Virus record (IMG/VR): IMGVR_UViG_3300021957_000160
Location: 1 to 32,889 of that record
Strand: one strand, 5' to 3'
Source of the DNA: a virus
DNA length: 32,889 bases
Numbering within the stretch: position 1 is the stretch's first letter; each line of letters starts with the position of its first letter. The translations under genes and the position numbers were made by a program. The notes beneath the pieces are model-generated. The model did not search any database and had not been told where the DNA came from. It worked only from the letters and a program-made list of their open reading frames with translations. Of the stretch, positions 22,888 through 30,014 are shown piece by piece.

Positions 22888-24261
22888 TTAACCTGTTAAT
22901 AAATCAAATCCAAACTTACCAATCATTTGATACATTGCATCTTTAGATGCTTGATCTTGTAAGTCTACAGCTGTAGATCTTTCTAATGCAGCCATAGCTA
23001 AATTATGATTTCTATTTGCATCATTCTCAGAAGATGTATTAACCCATGATGCTTCATCTCTCCATTGTTGCCATGCAGCAGATATAGCCCAGTTAGATAA
23101 ATTTAATAAGTTCTGAGCATTAGCTTGATTAGCAGCATTAGTAGCAGCTGTGTTAGCTGTGTTAATTGCTCTTCTCCAAACTACATTTGATTGGTCTATT
23201 TCTCTTTGATTGTTTACATTAAATTGTTGTCTTTGACTTTCTAATGTTGCATTAAATTGATTGATAGCAGCTTCTCTAGCAGCATTTGCTTCTGCTACAG
23301 CTACTTCATTTTGTGCATTTAATGCAGAAATTTTGTTTTGTTCACTAACTGCATACTGATTCATAGCATCAGTTCTAACAGCATTTTGTTCTGCCATCTG
23401 TGCAGACATACCATCATAAAATTGATTTACTTGATTCTGGCTTGTTGCATTAAATTGCAATGCAGCATTCTGTGCAGCTTGATCAGATAGTAAAAAAGAT
23501 TGTCTTGCATTTAAATTAGCTAAACTTGTTTGTTGTCTATTAGATAAATTAGACACATCCATCTGTAAATATGATTGTGCGTTTACAATGTTAGCTTGCT
23601 GATTGTTAGCAAGATTTTGGAATATCATTTGCTTATAAGTATCTGCATCTGCTTTAGCAATAGGTACAGCAGCATTCATAATACCTTCAGCTAATGCTTC
23701 AGCTGCCATAGAACTAGCACTCATGCCTCTTCTATTCATTGCAGCTTCAGTAGCTTTAGCAGCACCTCTAGCCCATACAGGTAAAGGATTACCTGATTGA
23801 ATAGCTGTACTTACTTCATTTTGTAAAGATTGTAGTTGTCCCTTAACTGTAGCATCAGCAGTAATAGCACCTGTTGCAGCTTGTGCAGGTGCAGTTAAAG
23901 TACCTTGTGCAGCCGTAGCTGTAGGGGTAACCCCTGCTACTTGAGCAGCAGTCATTTGTCCCGCAGCCTGTGCCGTAGGTACAGTTGTAGTAGTAGCTGT
24001 AGGTACAGTTCCAGTTGTTATAGTTGGTGCAGTTGGAGCAGTAGGTGTAGCAGCAGTTACAGGTGCTTGAACACCTTGTGTAGCCATTAGTTCCCCAGTG
24101 CCTAGATTTTGTAACTGTGGAGTTACAACTGTGCCTGTAGGAAGTGTTGGTTGTGCTACTAAGTTTTCAATTAAAGTAACTGCTTTTTGACTTCCTGTTT
24201 GCTCTGATTGAGCAGGAGCCAAAGCACCTTTTTGTAATTGCGTATCGTTTGGTGTAGCCAT
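22888..24261 (-). CDS. Probable internal virion protein with low-complexity N-terminus, 457 aa
   Basis: Residues about 40-145 are Thr/Ala/Pro/Val repeats (PTAPTAPTITTGTVPTATTT); the rest is long Ala/Gln/Asn-rich helix (NAREAAINQFNATLESQRQQ) with a conserved-looking RGAAKATEAAMNRRGMSASS near 165-185. The absence of Cys and of catalytic motifs fits a structural or ejected core protein, comparable in place to T7 gp14/gp15. The Thr/Pro part could be a flexible leader. No exact family. Confidence 0.65.
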   Translation of the reverse strand: MATPNDTQLQKGALAPAQSEQTGSQKAVTLIENLVAQPTLPTGTVVTPQLQNLGTGELMATQGVQAPVTAATPTAPTAPTITTGTVPTATTTTVPTAQAAGQMTAAQVAGVTPTATAAQGTLTAPAQAATGAITADATVKGQLQSLQNEVSTAIQSGNPLPVWARGAAKATEAAMNRRGMSASSMAAEALAEGIMNAAVPIAKADADTYKQMIFQNLANNQQANIVNAQSYLQMDVSNLSNRQQTSLANLNARQSFLLSDQAAQNAALQFNATSQNQVNQFYDGMSAQMAEQNAVRTDAMNQYAVSEQNKISALNAQNEVAVAEANAAREAAINQFNATLESQRQQFNVNNQREIDQSNVVWRRAINTANTAATNAANQANAQNLLNLSNWAISAAWQQWRDEASWVNTSSENDANRNHNLAMAALERSTAVDLQDQASKDAMYQMIGKFGFDLLTG

Positions 24262-24263
24262 TG

Positions 24264-24407
24264 TTATCTTCCTTGTCCTTTATATATTTTTACTCCACTA
24301 TGTCTTCGTTTATGTTTGTTCATAGTACTAGTATTTGGTCTTCTTCCTTGCGAACTTCCTTTTTGTATTGGAACGTGTGCAATATGATCTTTAAATTTTT
24401 TAGCCAT
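24264..24407 (-). CDS. Small basic protein, 47 aa
   Basis: MAKKFKDHIAHVPIQKGSSQ followed by GRRPNTSTMNKHKRRHSG and YKGQGR: a very basic peptide whose GSSQGRRxNTSTMNK core I recall as recurring in marine podophages. Its ATG overlaps the upstream stop (TAATG), and AAGGACAAGG-like bases at its end serve the next gene. Probable virion or DNA-binding role; unproven. Confidence 0.75.
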   Translation of the reverse strand: MAKKFKDHIAHVPIQKGSSQGRRPNTSTMNKHKRRHSGVKIYKGQGR

Positions 24408-24694
24408 TATGGTTTAGTTGGCCATGTAACAGCATTAACATCTTCAACAGTTGTTAAGCCATTTGTAATATCTCGTAAATCTTGTCTGTAAGTTGTCATG
24501 TCAGCAGAAAGTGTATTGTCAGATAATGCTAAATAGTCTGTAGCTTTTAAAAGGTTATCTCGTCTTTGTCTTAAATCTGCCATAGCACGATCAAAAGCAC
24601 CATCATTCCATGCTTGTTCTTCAGCATCTCTTTGTGCTTCTTCTTCTGCTGTAAAGGGTACTTGAACCCCATTTATGTTGTGATGTCTTGGCAT
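24407..24694 (-). CDS. Tail assembly chaperone-like protein (Phage_tail_APC type), 95 aa
   Basis: The C-terminal half reads LRQRRDNLLKATDYLALSDN, then TYRQDLRDITNG and VTWPTKP, the pattern of the Phage_tail_APC family: R-D-xLLxxTDxxxLxD ... YRQxLRD ... WPxxP. The first half is a charged helix (FTAEEEAQRDAEEQAWND). In other phages the domain is found in or beside fibre genes and helps assembly. Its place directly after the fibre array agrees. Confidence 0.75.
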   Translation of the reverse strand: MPRHHNINGVQVPFTAEEEAQRDAEEQAWNDGAFDRAMADLRQRRDNLLKATDYLALSDNTLSADMTTYRQDLRDITNGLTTVEDVNAVTWPTKP

Positions 24695-24720
24695 AATTAT
24701 TTATACTCCATTGTTAATTG

Positions 24721-25341
24721 TTAAGCAATACCATAAAGACAAATATCTCCAGCGTCTATGTTTCCGCTAGACATTTTAAATTGAATAGCATCTACTGCTG
24801 AAGTAGTATTTCCATATCCAGCTACATAAGTTGATAAATTGTAATCTTGATGTTGATATTCTGAACTTTTAAATAAAAAATGTTTAACAAATGTAGTTGA
24901 AGATGGATTAAATAAACTCATTGTTCCTACAAAACATTCGTCATTTTCATTTCCTGTATTTTCTGTTAATTGTTGAAATGAAGTTGATTGTGCTAAATCA
25001 TAACTAGCTTCATATATTAGCCCACTAGCTGAACCAGCCTCATTATGATAGGCTTTAAAATATGTGGTTGTCTTAGTTATATTATAGTTACTGCCGCTAT
25101 CTGAACTCATGTTAAATTGTAAAGACACACTATTAGTTTGTGGGTGTATGTTATTAAATGTAAATAAATACTCTTTATAGGTAGAATCTAATACAACACT
25201 ACTTGCCCCATCAACAAAAGATAAAGTAGCAGAAGATGATGCTGTTAGTTTTTTAATAAATACCATACTGCCTAAACTTGATATAGAACCAAATTCTGTT
25301 GCGTTTTTTACAGCTTGATTATTTAATTTAATGATAGACAT
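24721..25341 (-). CDS. Tail-appendage beta-sandwich paralogue 3, 206 aa
   Basis: Last of three tandem paralogues. Shared blocks: LTASSSATLSFVDGASSVVL, the NIHPQTNSVSLQFNMSSDSG strand pair, NPSSTTFVKHFLF, GYGNTTSAVDAIQFKMSSGN and a terminal I(D/T)xGxIxLYGI. The architecture (repeated beta strands ending in GNIDxGxIxLYG) is common in marine phage and virus surface proteins and probably forms a trimeric or decorating receptor-contact domain. AAAGGA precedes the ATG. Function inferred from location and composition. Confidence 0.7.
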   Translation of the reverse strand: MSIIKLNNQAVKNATEFGSISSLGSMVFIKKLTASSSATLSFVDGASSVVLDSTYKEYLFTFNNIHPQTNSVSLQFNMSSDSGSNYNITKTTTYFKAYHNEAGSASGLIYEASYDLAQSTSFQQLTENTGNENDECFVGTMSLFNPSSTTFVKHFLFKSSEYQHQDYNLSTYVAGYGNTTSAVDAIQFKMSSGNIDAGDICLYGIA

Positions 25342-25342
25342 A

Positions 25343-25969
25343 TTATGAATCCTTTATTCCATATAGTTTTATTGTGCCAGAATCTATGTTGCCTGATGCA
25401 AAATTAAACCTAATAGCATCTACAGGACTTGTAGTATTTCCATAACCTGCACCGAACCAATTATAAATAGTTCCATCAGAATCTCCTCTAGTTGTATGTG
25501 TTTGAGATATAAAATGCTTAACAAATGTGCTTGAACTAGGATTGAAAATCATCATAGAACCAGAACAACTAGAACTACTTGCATTTCCTGTAACTGTATT
25601 TAAAACTGCATCTCCTGTATCTTGAGCCAAATCTGAGCCTGTATCATAAGCTAAATTACTAGAGCCTAAATCATCATGTATTGCATAAAATGTAGTTGTA
25701 GTTTTAGTAACATTGTAGTTAGAACCACTATCTGTACTCATATTAAATTGAAATTTAACAGTGTTATTAGCTGGGTGGCAGTTAATAAACTCAAACTTAT
25801 AAATAGGATATGTGCTATCCAAAACAACATCTGAACTTCCATCTACGAATGACAATGTAGCACTAGAACTAGCAGTTAAAGTTTTAATATGTGTTAATGC
25901 TCCACTTGGCATTGAAGCAGTAGAGGTTATAGCACTTATACTATTGTCGTTATACTTAACTAATGCCAT
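25343..25969 (-). CDS. Tail-appendage beta-sandwich paralogue 2, 208 aa
   Basis: Middle paralogue of the three. It keeps LTASSSATLSFVDGSSDVVL, NMSTDSGSNYNVTKTTTTF, FNPSSSTFVKHFI and YGNTTSPVDAIRFNFASGN, but differs between these blocks (DDLGSSNLAYDTGSD, TTRGDSDGTIYNWFG), which suggests diversified surface loops on a fixed frame. It starts on the stop of the upstream copy (TAATG). Role in host contact is inferred. Confidence 0.7.
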   Translation of the reverse strand: MALVKYNDNSISAITSTASMPSGALTHIKTLTASSSATLSFVDGSSDVVLDSTYPIYKFEFINCHPANNTVKFQFNMSTDSGSNYNVTKTTTTFYAIHDDLGSSNLAYDTGSDLAQDTGDAVLNTVTGNASSSSCSGSMMIFNPSSSTFVKHFISQTHTTRGDSDGTIYNWFGAGYGNTTSPVDAIRFNFASGNIDSGTIKLYGIKDS

Positions 25970-26574
25970 TATCCTACTCCATACATTTTAATTGTTCCAC
26001 TATCTATGTTGCCTGTACTAAAATTAAATTTTATTCCATTAATAGCACTTGTAGTATTTGCATATCCACCAACAAAATTATCATTTGCCATTGGAAAATC
26101 ATGGCTACTAGATATTCTGCTTATAAAATGCTTTACAAATGTTGTACTTGATGGATTAAATAATTGAAAAGTACCACATAAATTTTCATCATTATCATTA
26201 CCAACAGCACCTATTAAATCTGCTGGATATGATTGAGCAACATCTAACGCAGTTTCATATTGTAATTGTGCATATGAAGTATCATCTTCAGAATGAATAG
26301 CATTAAAGAATGTAGTCGTCATATTAACAGTATATGTAGAACCACCATCTGTACTAAATTGAAATTTTAAATTTCTTCCATCATTTTGTGGGTGTAAGTT
26401 TATAAACTTAAACACATAAGAATCATAAGTTGAATCTATCCCAGATGTAAAATCTATTGTAGCTGAACTAGATGCAGTTTGCTCTGAGATTAAAGTCATA
26501 GCACCACCAGAAATAGATGCTGGTAGAGTTGTTATTGCTGATAAGGAGTTGTTGTTAGCAAAGTTTAGAGCCAT
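25969..26574 (-). CDS. Tail-appendage beta-sandwich paralogue 1, 201 aa
   Basis: First copy in transcription order, and the most divergent N-terminally (LISEQTASSSATIDFTSGID). It retains FINLHPQNDGRNLKFQFSTD, FNPSSTTFVKHFISR, GYANTTSAINGIKFNFSTGN and IDSGTIKMYGV. It lies next to the chaperone-like 99-aa gene. Likely a fibre-tip or decoration protein; the exact structural position cannot be told from sequence. Confidence 0.7.
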   Translation of the reverse strand: MALNFANNNSLSAITTLPASISGGAMTLISEQTASSSATIDFTSGIDSTYDSYVFKFINLHPQNDGRNLKFQFSTDGGSTYTVNMTTTFFNAIHSEDDTSYAQLQYETALDVAQSYPADLIGAVGNDNDENLCGTFQLFNPSSTTFVKHFISRISSSHDFPMANDNFVGGYANTTSAINGIKFNFSTGNIDSGTIKMYGVG

Positions 26575-26874
26575 TTAAACTCCTATCAAAGCCTTTACCT
26601 CAGCTTCGGTTAATCCTAAGTCTAAAAGTTTTTGTTTGCCAGATGCTTTTTTAGTTATTGCGTCTGCTTCAGCATCTTTTAATTCTTGTATCTTTGCATT
26701 TACTTCTGCCTCTGTTGGCATAGTTGCTGTTTCATCATTTAAGATTAAACATTCATAACACATTCGTTGGTCGTTAGGAATTTTAGTTCCATCATCATTG
26801 TATTTTTTCCAACCATACCATTGAGGTTTATCTGAATTAAAATATGCTAATGCTTTTTGTAAGTAATCTATCAT
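26575..26874 (-). CDS. Tail fibre chaperone-like protein, 99 aa
   Basis: The first half (DYLQKALAYFNSDKPQWYGW, DGTKIPNDQRMCYECLIL) is aromatic and compact; the second is a charged helix (TEAEVNAKIQELKDAEADA) ending KLLDLGLTEAEVKALIG, the small C-terminal motif common in tail-fibre assembly proteins. It overlaps the end of the 309-aa fibre gene by 4 bases, the usual position for a dedicated chaperone. Two Cys are close together (CYEC). Function inferred. Confidence 0.6.
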   Translation of the reverse strand: MIDYLQKALAYFNSDKPQWYGWKKYNDDGTKIPNDQRMCYECLILNDETATMPTEAEVNAKIQELKDAEADAITKKASGKQKLLDLGLTEAEVKALIGV

Positions 26875-27800
26875 TGGCTATCTCCTAAACGAATAAAAGT
26901 AAAATAAGTAAAGTTATAACCTGTGTTTCCATTTACTTCAGCACCAGCTCCACCAAAACTAGCAGCAAGAAACTTTACTCTAAAAGTCGAAGCATTTGTA
27001 ACATTTACAAAAACATGAGCACCAGCATGACCACCATAAGTGGCAACACTATCTGCTTGTTGAAATTGAACAAGGGTATCATAAGTACTTCCACTATCTG
27101 TAGATGCTTCTATTTTTAAATATACAGTATCTGCTGAACTTGTACCTATATTTGCATTACCAAAAACTTGCCATAATCCTGTAGACGGAAAAGTCCAATG
27201 ACCAGAACTAACTGACATTCCTGTTCCGATTTTTGAAAATGTTGCATCATCAACTCTTTCTAGGTTAGCACTAATTGGATCGGTATCAGATGTTATGCTA
27301 GAAGTTAATCTCCATTGATCTGCTTCTGTAATTCCACCACCTTTAATTAAGGAATAATCAATTCTTTTTATTGTTCCAGCATCTGATACTAAAAATTCGT
27401 CTGTGTCTGCTGGTTCACTAGCAAGTTCAGTAGCACCAGAAATAATATCGTTATTTAATTTTGCACTTGTAACTGCGTTAGCCTGTAGTTTGGCAGTAGA
27501 GATAGTATTATCTGAAGGAGTGCCTATGTCTAAGCTGTTACCTAATACCAATACAAAATCTATTACATCTCCTGTAGAAAGATTAGATGCAAAGGTAAGT
27601 GTAGAACCACTTACTGTAAAACTATCTGTCGGTGATTGAAGTATACCATTTAATGAAACTAAAAACTGATTGACATTGTCGTAAGATGTGAAGTTCACAC
27701 CTCCATTTTGCATAGTGTATGCAGCTTGACCATTAACAACAGTTATGCTGTCTAGCTTTACAAAGTTTCCTATTACTGGTGTCTTACCTATATATGCCAT
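26871..27800 (-). CDS. Tail fibre protein, T7-fibre-like N-terminus, 309 aa
   Basis: The N-terminal FVKLDSITVVNGQAAYTMQN, LVSLNGILQSPTDSFTVSGS and LTFASNLSTGDVIDFVLVLG follow the pattern of tail-attachment domains in podovirus fibres. A linker with PADTDEFLVSDAGTIKRIDY is shared with the 277-aa fibre gene. The C-terminal half (DDATFSKIGTGMSVSSGHWT, PSTGLWQVFGNANIGTS, FTYFTFIRLGDSQ) looks like a C1q/TNF-type trimeric head, probably binding the host surface. The fold assignment comes from pattern only. Confidence 0.75.
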   Translation of the reverse strand: MAYIGKTPVIGNFVKLDSITVVNGQAAYTMQNGGVNFTSYDNVNQFLVSLNGILQSPTDSFTVSGSTLTFASNLSTGDVIDFVLVLGNSLDIGTPSDNTISTAKLQANAVTSAKLNNDIISGATELASEPADTDEFLVSDAGTIKRIDYSLIKGGGITEADQWRLTSSITSDTDPISANLERVDDATFSKIGTGMSVSSGHWTFPSTGLWQVFGNANIGTSSADTVYLKIEASTDSGSTYDTLVQFQQADSVATYGGHAGAHVFVNVTNASTFRVKFLAASFGGAGAEVNGNTGYNFTYFTFIRLGDSQ

Positions 27801-27803
27801 TTA

Positions 27804-28133
27804 TTAACTCTTTGGGTTATTTGTTTTAATTCCTTGTATTCTTGCTTTCCAAGCATCTATGTCATGGTAGATTTCATCTAACTGATCTCCCCAAGAACCA
27901 TATTGGCTTCTTCTTGTTGCATCGACTGTTGCATTACTCTCAGCAGTATTTGCAGCAGTCTCAAATGTTGCTAGTTGTGCGTCAGTTGGTTGTGCAATAT
28001 CTAAGTTCCATTCTTTGATATACGCACCTTGACCATTACTGTCGTCTTGCAACTTAACATCATTTAAAAAATCTACTTCGCTAACTCCGTTAGCTTCGCA
28101 GTATGATTTTATTTTTGTACTTAGTTGTGCCAT
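27804..28133 (-). CDS. XkdW-like tail fibre accessory protein, 109 aa
   Basis: Ends with RRSQYGSWGDQLDEIYHDID and AWKARIQGIKTNNPK, a motif typical of XkdW-like and related small proteins coded beside tail fibres (YxSxGDQLDxxxHD). The first half is acidic and helical. It lies between two fibre genes with a 3-base gap downstream; AAGGAGG precedes the ATG. A chaperone or base-plate accessory role is inferred. Confidence 0.7.
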   Translation of the reverse strand: MAQLSTKIKSYCEANGVSEVDFLNDVKLQDDSNGQGAYIKEWNLDIAQPTDAQLATFETAANTAESNATVDATRRSQYGSWGDQLDEIYHDIDAWKARIQGIKTNNPKS

Positions 28134-28147
28134 AGTTTGTTACCTCC

Positions 28148-28672
28148 TTATTCTATAATTCTATATCCTTGAAAAAAATTTTTATTATCTTTAGCTACAT
28201 AAACACCACCAGAAGTACTAGAAATATAAACATACGCCTCTACATAATCTGACACAGATAAATCTAAAATTCCATTTGCGTTTAAAAACATTTCAGTTCC
28301 ACCAGATATAATATTATCATCCATTTTTAGTTTAATCTGTATATCATTTACAAGACTACCATTTTTATAAATCATACCTTTCATTTCTGTTACGTCATAT
28401 TGACCTTCTAAAGATATTTGTAGACTTATAAAATACTTACCAGCTTTATCACTTGGAACTGTAAATTTATCAGATGCAAAAGCATTATCAGTATCAAAAA
28501 TTTCACTATCTAATGTAAGTTTTGTAGCAGTAGCATTTGATAAAGATACATCTGAAGCATTTTTTACTTTAAAAGCTGGAGTATTAACACCACCAGCACC
28601 AGTTACAGTTCCTGTAAAATCGTAAGTGTCTGCTAAGTTCAACGATTCCGATTGTATCTTAGTAATAGCCAT
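28148..28672 (-). CDS. C1q-like fibre protein with short N-terminus, 174 aa
   Basis: Opens MAITKIQSESLNLADTYDF, a short fibre-type N-terminus, then NTPAFKVKNASD and a beta-rich C-terminal head ending FFQGYRIIE. The body parallels the 277-aa protein (NTPAFRAKVSS, KFTxxxxxAGKYF, GYKIIE), so the two share a C1q-like head. It starts on the stop of a 32-aa ORF bearing the same N-terminus (TAATG); the AAGGAG site is inside that ORF. Confidence 0.72.
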   Translation of the reverse strand: MAITKIQSESLNLADTYDFTGTVTGAGGVNTPAFKVKNASDVSLSNATATKLTLDSEIFDTDNAFASDKFTVPSDKAGKYFISLQISLEGQYDVTEMKGMIYKNGSLVNDIQIKLKMDDNIISGGTEMFLNANGILDLSVSDYVEAYVYISSTSGGVYVAKDNKNFFQGYRIIE

Positions 28673-28770
28673 TAGTTAATCTCCTTCGTTAAACTTAGAA
28701 TCTTTTCTTTACTTTCGTAAGAAAGTGAAGCTAGGTTAAGACTTTCAGATTGTATTTTTGTTATTGCCAT
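28672..28770 (-). CDS. Free-standing fibre N-terminal peptide, 32 aa
   Basis: MAITKIQSESLNLASLSYES plus KEKILSLTKEIN. The first 14 residues are identical to those of the next gene, yet 9 of the 14 codons differ at synonymous positions, so the peptide was kept rather than freshly copied. AGGAG lies before the ATG and TAATG joins it to the 174-aa fibre gene. It may be a truncated fibre whose head was lost, or a functional adapter. Confidence 0.55.
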   Translation of the reverse strand: MAITKIQSESLNLASLSYESKEKILSLTKEIN

Positions 28771-28782
28771 AATTTATTTCTC

Positions 28783-29616
28783 CTACTCAATAATTTTGTA
28801 ACCCATAAAACTACTATCAGCTCCACCATAAAGTGTTTTACTGCTTCCACTTCCTTGATAATAATTTACCTCAAAATAATCACTAGAACCATTTGCTGAT
28901 TGTATAGTTGATAATTGTAGACCATAATCTCCACTAGCTCTTGAACCAACATTTTCATAATTAGAATGAACATTACTTCCATTTTTTCTAAATTCCATGT
29001 AAACAATTCCAGTTCCAAGTGCTACTTTTAATTTACAATATAGAAAATATTTTCCAGCAGTCGTTGGAGTAAATTTTCCATTTGACGTATTGTAATTTGA
29101 ACCAACATCAAATTCTTCTGTATCAAAGGTAATTATTGTATTTGTTCCATTGCTTATTGTTTGATTTGAACTAACTTTTGCTCTAAATGCTGGAGTATTA
29201 GTTCCACCTTTTAAATAACTAAAATCTACTCTCTTTAATGTTCCAGCATCAGAAATTAAAAGCTCATCTGTATCTGCTGGTGTTGCACCTAAAGCAGTTT
29301 GACCAGTAATTAAATCAGCAGAAACTTGAGAACTACCTACTGAACCACTTGAAGGATTTACTGTTTGAACAGCTTTACCTAAATACACACAGTACATATC
29401 ATCTGATGCAGATGTAGCACTTGTTAATGTTAGAGTTGTACCACTAGCAGAGTATGCAGTTGTAGGTTCTTGTCTTACAAAGTTAATAAATAATGCTAAC
29501 TCATTTTCGTTAGTTACAGGATTATCAAGTGTGTAAGATGTAGTCGCACTTGTAGTGAAGTCTTGTTTAGCAAAACTTGTGAAAGCTAAAGCTGGTTGAT
29601 TTCCAATAAAAGGCAT
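28783..29616 (-). CDS. Tail fibre protein with C1q-like head, 277 aa
   Basis: N-terminal attachment-type segment (FTSFAKQDFTTSATTSYTLD, LALFINFVRQEPTTAYSASG, DMYCVYLGKAVQTVNP), linker with TPADTDELLISDAGTLKRVD shared with the 309-aa fibre, then a C1q-like head (FDTEEFDVGSNYNTSNGKFT, AGKYFLYCKLKVALG, GYKIIE). It is the first fibre gene after the short 111-aa protein and probably attaches to the tail. The adhesin role is inferred from family and place. Confidence 0.75.
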   Translation of the reverse strand: MPFIGNQPALAFTSFAKQDFTTSATTSYTLDNPVTNENELALFINFVRQEPTTAYSASGTTLTLTSATSASDDMYCVYLGKAVQTVNPSSGSVGSSQVSADLITGQTALGATPADTDELLISDAGTLKRVDFSYLKGGTNTPAFRAKVSSNQTISNGTNTIITFDTEEFDVGSNYNTSNGKFTPTTAGKYFLYCKLKVALGTGIVYMEFRKNGSNVHSNYENVGSRASGDYGLQLSTIQSANGSSDYFEVNYYQGSGSSKTLYGGADSSFMGYKIIE

Positions 29617-29625
29617 TTATTTCTC

Positions 29626-29961
29626 CTATGTACTTATTGCGTCTACGGCTGATACCCAAACATCTAATGATGAAGCTGTATCTGATTGAACATAAATTCT
29701 ATCACCAGATTGAACTACAAACTTAGCCCCGCCATCTAAAACCTGTAATGCAGATCCACTTGGAATCGGTGCATCTTTAACAAGATAAATGTCGTTAGAA
29801 CCATCATTAATATATACAGATGCAGTAACAGCAGATGTTGTTATATTTGCAACTGAAATACCTACAACAGTATCATAGCTATCAAATGCTGCACCGCTAG
29901 GTATAGCAGCAGCTGATGTTCCTACATCGTTGCTTGTGTATCTTCTAAAGTTTTGTGCCAT
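29626..29961 (-). CDS. Conserved small virion protein, 111 aa
   Basis: MAQNFRRYTSNDVGTSAAAI, then YDTVVGISVANITTSAVTAS, VYINDGSNDIYLVKDAPIP, SGSALQVLDGGAKFVVQSGD and VQSDTASSLDVWVS form a regular beta-sandwich. I recall this pattern in many marine phages beside tail or neck genes, where it is annotated as a structural protein. It is the first gene downstream of the internal promoter at 29985-30012 and has AAGGAG before its ATG, so it may be made in high copy. Confidence 0.75.
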   Translation of the reverse strand: MAQNFRRYTSNDVGTSAAAIPSGAAFDSYDTVVGISVANITTSAVTASVYINDGSNDIYLVKDAPIPSGSALQVLDGGAKFVVQSGDRIYVQSDTASSLDVWVSAVDAIST

Positions 29962-29984
29962 TATTTATTTCTCCTTATTAATAT

Positions 29985-30012
29985 ATTATATAGCTATTAC
30001 AAAAATTGTCAA
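29985..30012 (-). promoter_or_regulatory. Sigma70-like promoter within the late operon
   Basis: Minus strand: TTGACA (30012-30007), 16-nt spacer, TATAAT (29990-29985), a consensus match in one of the few intergenic gaps of the late arm. It lies just after the stop of the 598-aa gene and 24 bases before the ATG of the 111-aa protein. Confidence 0.7.
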
Positions 30013-30014
30013 TG

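Larger units (their letters stand above)
24721..26574 (-). repeat. Tandem array of three paralogous appendage genes
   Basis: Three genes of 201, 208 and 206 aa share order and sequence of at least five blocks (TASSSAT, HPQ/HPA, NPSS[ST]TFVKHF, Y[AG]NTTS, GNID[SA]G). They are separated by one or no bases, so they arose by gene duplication and then diverged in the loops between blocks. Confidence 0.75.
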
